A stretch of 64,000 nucleotides of DNA from Sebastes aleutianus (Eukaryota > Chordata > Actinopteri > Perciformes > Sebastidae): assembly GCA_916700875.1 (NCBI GenBank), contig CAKAKS010000060.1:34149804-34213803 (forward strand). Reading direction: 5' to 3'. Below, piece by piece: positions 61,690-64,000 of the stretch (the first letter of the stretch is position 1; each line of letters starts with the position of its first letter). Position numbers and translations under genes: made by a program. The notes beneath the pieces are model-generated. The model ran no database searches, was not told the origin of the DNA, and saw only the letters and a program-made list of their open reading frames with translations.

Positions 61690-62131
61690 TTAACGCTCCT
61701 GTTGTCCTCGGGGCAAATTTCACCCGTTTTCAAATTTCATTATATCATAAATATGGATTTCTTTAATCTAATTGCCCCAAAATAACATGGATGATATTTA
61801 TTGACCACTACTTTCGTTGAATTGTAAGTGTTTTATTCAAATCTATAGCATCTGTGGTCTTCCTGGGTCAAAATTGTAAAAAAAAATCATATTATCTGCT
61901 TTTTTTTACTAAAAAATTAGGTATAATTTCACGGTAATTAGGTTTATTAACCTTAATTTCTCCCCAAAACGTGTAAAACTTAATAATTAGGGATGAAGTT
62001 GGCCAAAAAGGTGAAACACAGAATTTGGTGATAGTTTATACTGTATGCTTTATAAACAGTCAAACCAGACTAGAGCTTTTGTCGATCGGAAAGAAGTTGC
62101 ACGGTCGACGGGAAGACAACTGGAGGGTTAA
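61690..62131 (+). mobile_element. TTAA-bounded miniature element in rspo3 intron 1, 442 bp
   Basis: It is bounded by TTAACGCTCCTGTTGTCCTC and GGGAAGACAACTGGAGGGTTAA, imperfect inverted repeats starting at TTAA. The interior is A/T-rich and non-coding. The right TTAA is the first unit of a short tandem run (62126-62175). Confidence 0.75.
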
Positions 62132-62175
62132 AGAGGGTTAAAGAGGGTTAAAGAGGGTTAAAGAGGGTTAAAGAG
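62126..62175 (+). repeat. Tandem GGGTTAAAGA repeat, five copies
   Basis: A perfect 10-bp unit starts exactly at the right boundary of the neighbouring TTAA element, so it probably grew by slippage from its target site. Confidence 0.9.
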
Positions 62176-62282
62176 GCTGGTATGAACGGGATGAAAAGAT
62201 AGAAAAAGTTGGATTTAGTAAAGCTATGAAAAAAGAAAAAAGTTATGAATTTAACCACTTGGTGTCTTATTGTCTAGGACTT

Positions 62283-62760
62283 AAAGGGAGGATGTGGCGG
62301 CATCTAGTGGTGTGGTTTCAGATCGCAACCAACTGAGTCCCCCCCGCTCACTCCTCTCTTTCCCAGACTGCAGTTACGTGAGCCGCCGAGTTCAAAACCG
62401 TGGTAACGCCGTTCACCTCGATCGGAGGCCATCCATACCATAATAACACTACTTTAGGAGCAACAGAAGTCAGACGGCGGCTGGCGGTACCACAGTTTAA
62501 CACTCTACGGCTCACGTTACCGCAGATTCACAAGCGTGTTGAGAACTACGGTGGCCTTCAGGTAACATAAACAACGTGAAAGTCTCTCTCCAGAGCAGAG
62601 TTTGGTTTGTCCGTTCTGGGCTACTGTAGAAACACGGAGGAGCAACATGAAGAGCTCCCTATGTAGACATGAAGGACTCATTCTAAGCTAACGGAAACAA
62701 AATGATTCTTAGTTTCACGTGATTATACACTAATGAAATTAGATTACATTTGTGTCTTTA
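62283..62760 (+). repeat. Fish-type interspersed repeat in rspo3 intron 1
   Basis: The block includes GCGGCATCTAGTGGTG, GAGAACTACGGTGGCC, TTGTCCGTTCTGGGCTACTG and GATTATACACTAATGAAATT, which I recognise as a common percomorph repeat. Its TTAA-side right end is not clear. No coding sequence is visible. Confidence 0.55.
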
Positions 62761-63105
62761 GCTGTAAAAAACGAGCACAATGGATATACATTATATTTCC
62801 TTCCTTATATTTTGTGATACTAAATGAATTACAGTTTAACAGAGAAGCTACCTGAAGGTCACTGTATCCGTCCTCGGCACCAACAGAAAGGTGAACTCCT
62901 TCTATGAGCTTACAATAAGAGGATGGTATTACCTCTTACAGCATTGAACTGGACCACTGGGGCTCATCAAATGCTGCGATCTCACTAAACTGGAGCATAT
63001 CTAGCAAGCGATCCGTTAGGATAAATTCCACTTTCATAGTTTAAAATGCCCAAAAAGTAATGTGGTGATATTCATACCTAACCCCCCCCCTGCTCCTGTC
63101 AACAG

Positions 63106-63300
63106 AGATCTCTGGTGTGAGCTCAGGGTGCCAGCAGGGTGGCTGTCTGACCTGCTCTGACTACAATGGCTGCCTGTCCTGCAAGCCGCGCTTCTTCATG
63201 CATCTGGAGAGGATTGGGATGAAGCAGATCGGGGTGTGCATGACTTCCTGTCCTCCGGGCTTTTACGGCACACGCTCGCCAGAAAGAAACACCTGCACAA
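63106..63300 (+). CDS. rspo3: R-spondin 3, coding exon 2 (furin-like repeat 1)
   Basis: This internal exon of 195 nt encodes residues about 35-99, the first cysteine-rich furin-like repeat, which in R-spondins contacts ZNRF3/RNF43. The acceptor is a C-rich tract ending CAACAG, and the donor is GTAAGC at 63301. Entering with the C from exon 1, the frame reads QISGVSSGCQQGGC, then CSDYNGCLSCKPR and LERIGMKQIGVC. The last two strings are as I know them from vertebrate RSPO3 and differ from RSPO1, 2 and 4. Residues R70 and Q75 of the joined product sit where RSPO1 has R66 and Q71, the ligase-contact residues. Introns on both sides are phase 1, as expected for exons that each carry one repeat. No stop or frameshift is present. 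Confidence 0.95.
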
Positions 63301-63858
63301 GTAAGCCACAACGAGCGACCAACCGTATTTATATCGCAGAATATTAATGAAAATATTCCTGGCATTTCATGTTCTAGATTTAAATGAACACAAGTCTGTA
63401 GGTTTCTGGCTTCTGTGTAATTAACTGTTAAATATAATCTTCTCTCATAACAAACACACGGAAAAGTATCTCAGCCGTGTCCTGAGTTAAATTTGGTTTT
63501 ACTTACATGTGACAAGCACAAGAAGTCCAAATATATGTCCTCCCTTCTTTACAAGCAACATTTTCAAGACCTGCCTGTGTAATACGGCATTATGTATACA
63601 AACATTATGTATAATATACATACAGTATGTACTCACTTAAGCATGTTTCCTTTTGGTGACATTTAATTAAACCAAGAGTTGCTTTACTTAAAATCATATA
63701 AGACATAATTGCAGTGGTCTTTATTCCTGACTGTATCCCCAGTGAGACACACACACACACACACACACTGACACCCTGTATATTTAACACGCAGGACACA
63801 CACGATAACGTGTACAGTTTAAATAAACGCTGGCGGTGGGTCTGTGCTTCTCTGTCAG

Positions 63859-64000
63859 AGTGCAGGTCGGAGTGCGACTCCTGCTTCAACAAGAACTTCT
63901 GCACACGCTGCCGAGCGGGATTCTACCTTCACCTGGGGAAGTGCCAGGAGAACTGCGCCGAGGGGCTGGTCCGCAGCGACCCGCAGAGGGAGTGTGTCCC
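63859..64000 (+). CDS. rspo3: R-spondin 3, coding exon 3 (furin-like repeat 2), cut by the window end
   Basis: The exon starts after a CTTCTCTGTCAG acceptor and completes the split codon (A + AG = Lys). It encodes CRSECDSCFNKNFC, then CRAGFYLHLGKC and a final ECVP, which is the second furin-like repeat. In R-spondins this repeat holds the LGR4/5/6 contact. F109 and F113 in the CFNKNFC motif align with the RSPO1 phenylalanines F106 and F110 that insert into the LGR surface, so receptor binding is probably intact. The frame is still open at 64000. The rest of this exon, the thrombospondin type 1 repeat and the basic C-terminus should follow downstream. The preceding intron is only 558 bp (63301-63858) and contains a (CA)n tract. 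Confidence 0.94.

Larger units (their letters stand above)
56719..63105 (+). other. rspo3: rspo3 intron 1 (6.4 kb, repeat-rich)
   Basis: This phase-1 intron runs from GTGAGT to CAACAG. It contains a (CA)n tract right after the donor (about 56744-56774), a perfect 25-bp-arm hairpin (56963-57020), a (CTG)n tract (about 57460-57486), a C-rich tract at 57719-57740, a 1.09-kb foldback TTAA element (58653-59738), a 442-bp TTAA miniature element (61690-62131), and a further fish-type repeat (about 62283-62760). I see no recognisable feature in 57750-58650 or 59740-61680. Confidence 0.85.

Noticed and set aside
63117..63347. 76-residue frame starting inside rspo3 exon 2
   Set aside because: The start is within the exon (GTG) and the frame reads through the GTAAGC donor. 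The spliced R-spondin reading explains the sequence.

Overview
The window is vertebrate nuclear DNA, most probably from a ray-finned (teleost, likely percomorph) fish. It has long non-coding stretches, GT-AG introns, dense (CA)n, (GATA)n and (TTA)n microsatellites, and many fish-type interspersed repeats: hAT-like elements ending in TAGGG/CAGGG, TTAA-bounded miniature elements, LINE 3' fragments and a tRNA-type SINE with an (ATGG)n tail. I compared families from memory, so repeat family names are tentative. Terminal repeats, target-site duplications and copy-to-copy matches were read directly from the sequence.

The only host protein-coding gene I can support is rspo3 (R-spondin 3), on the + strand at the right end. 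Exon 1 encodes the signal peptide (56616-56718), exon 2 the first furin-like repeat (63106-63300), and exon 3 the second furin-like repeat (63859 to beyond the window end). All three join in frame through phase-1 introns and give about 146 residues of an R-spondin. The thrombospondin repeat and basic tail must lie outside the window.

Positions 1 to about 55,500 are intergenic or upstream sequence with no convincing host gene. Layout: (a) 1-13 kb: microsatellites; a chimeric hAT-type element carrying an antisense 28S rRNA fragment (two copies, about 3.05-3.68 and 9.93-10.54 kb); and a 1.45-kb T-rich satellite grown inside another hAT-like element (5.0-7.3 kb). (b) 13-31 kb: mostly unrecognised sequence; a complete 543-bp hAT-like element with an 8-bp target duplication (18.7 kb); a LINE fragment (20.5 kb); three linked (GATA)n blocks (21.9-22.4 kb); a TTAA miniature element (22.4 kb); a minisatellite (24.1 kb); and a SINE interrupted by a 175-bp insert (30.5 kb). 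(c) 31-46 kb: several foldback or miniature elements, a LINE fragment with an FADD motif, and a third, complete 304-bp copy of the chimeric hAT family (44.5 kb). (d) 47-55 kb: a 670-bp minisatellite, long (CA)n tracts, two LINE 3' ends and a nested element. (e) 55.5-64 kb: rspo3 promoter/5' UTR with a GA tract and a roughly 350-bp minisatellite, then exon 1, a 6.4-kb intron full of miniature elements, exon 2, a 558-bp intron and exon 3.

I see no operons, CRISPR arrays or defence islands, which fits a eukaryotic chromosome. The most unusual object is the non-autonomous hAT-like family that seems to have captured a piece of 28S rDNA and joined it to a short fragment of its own transposase.
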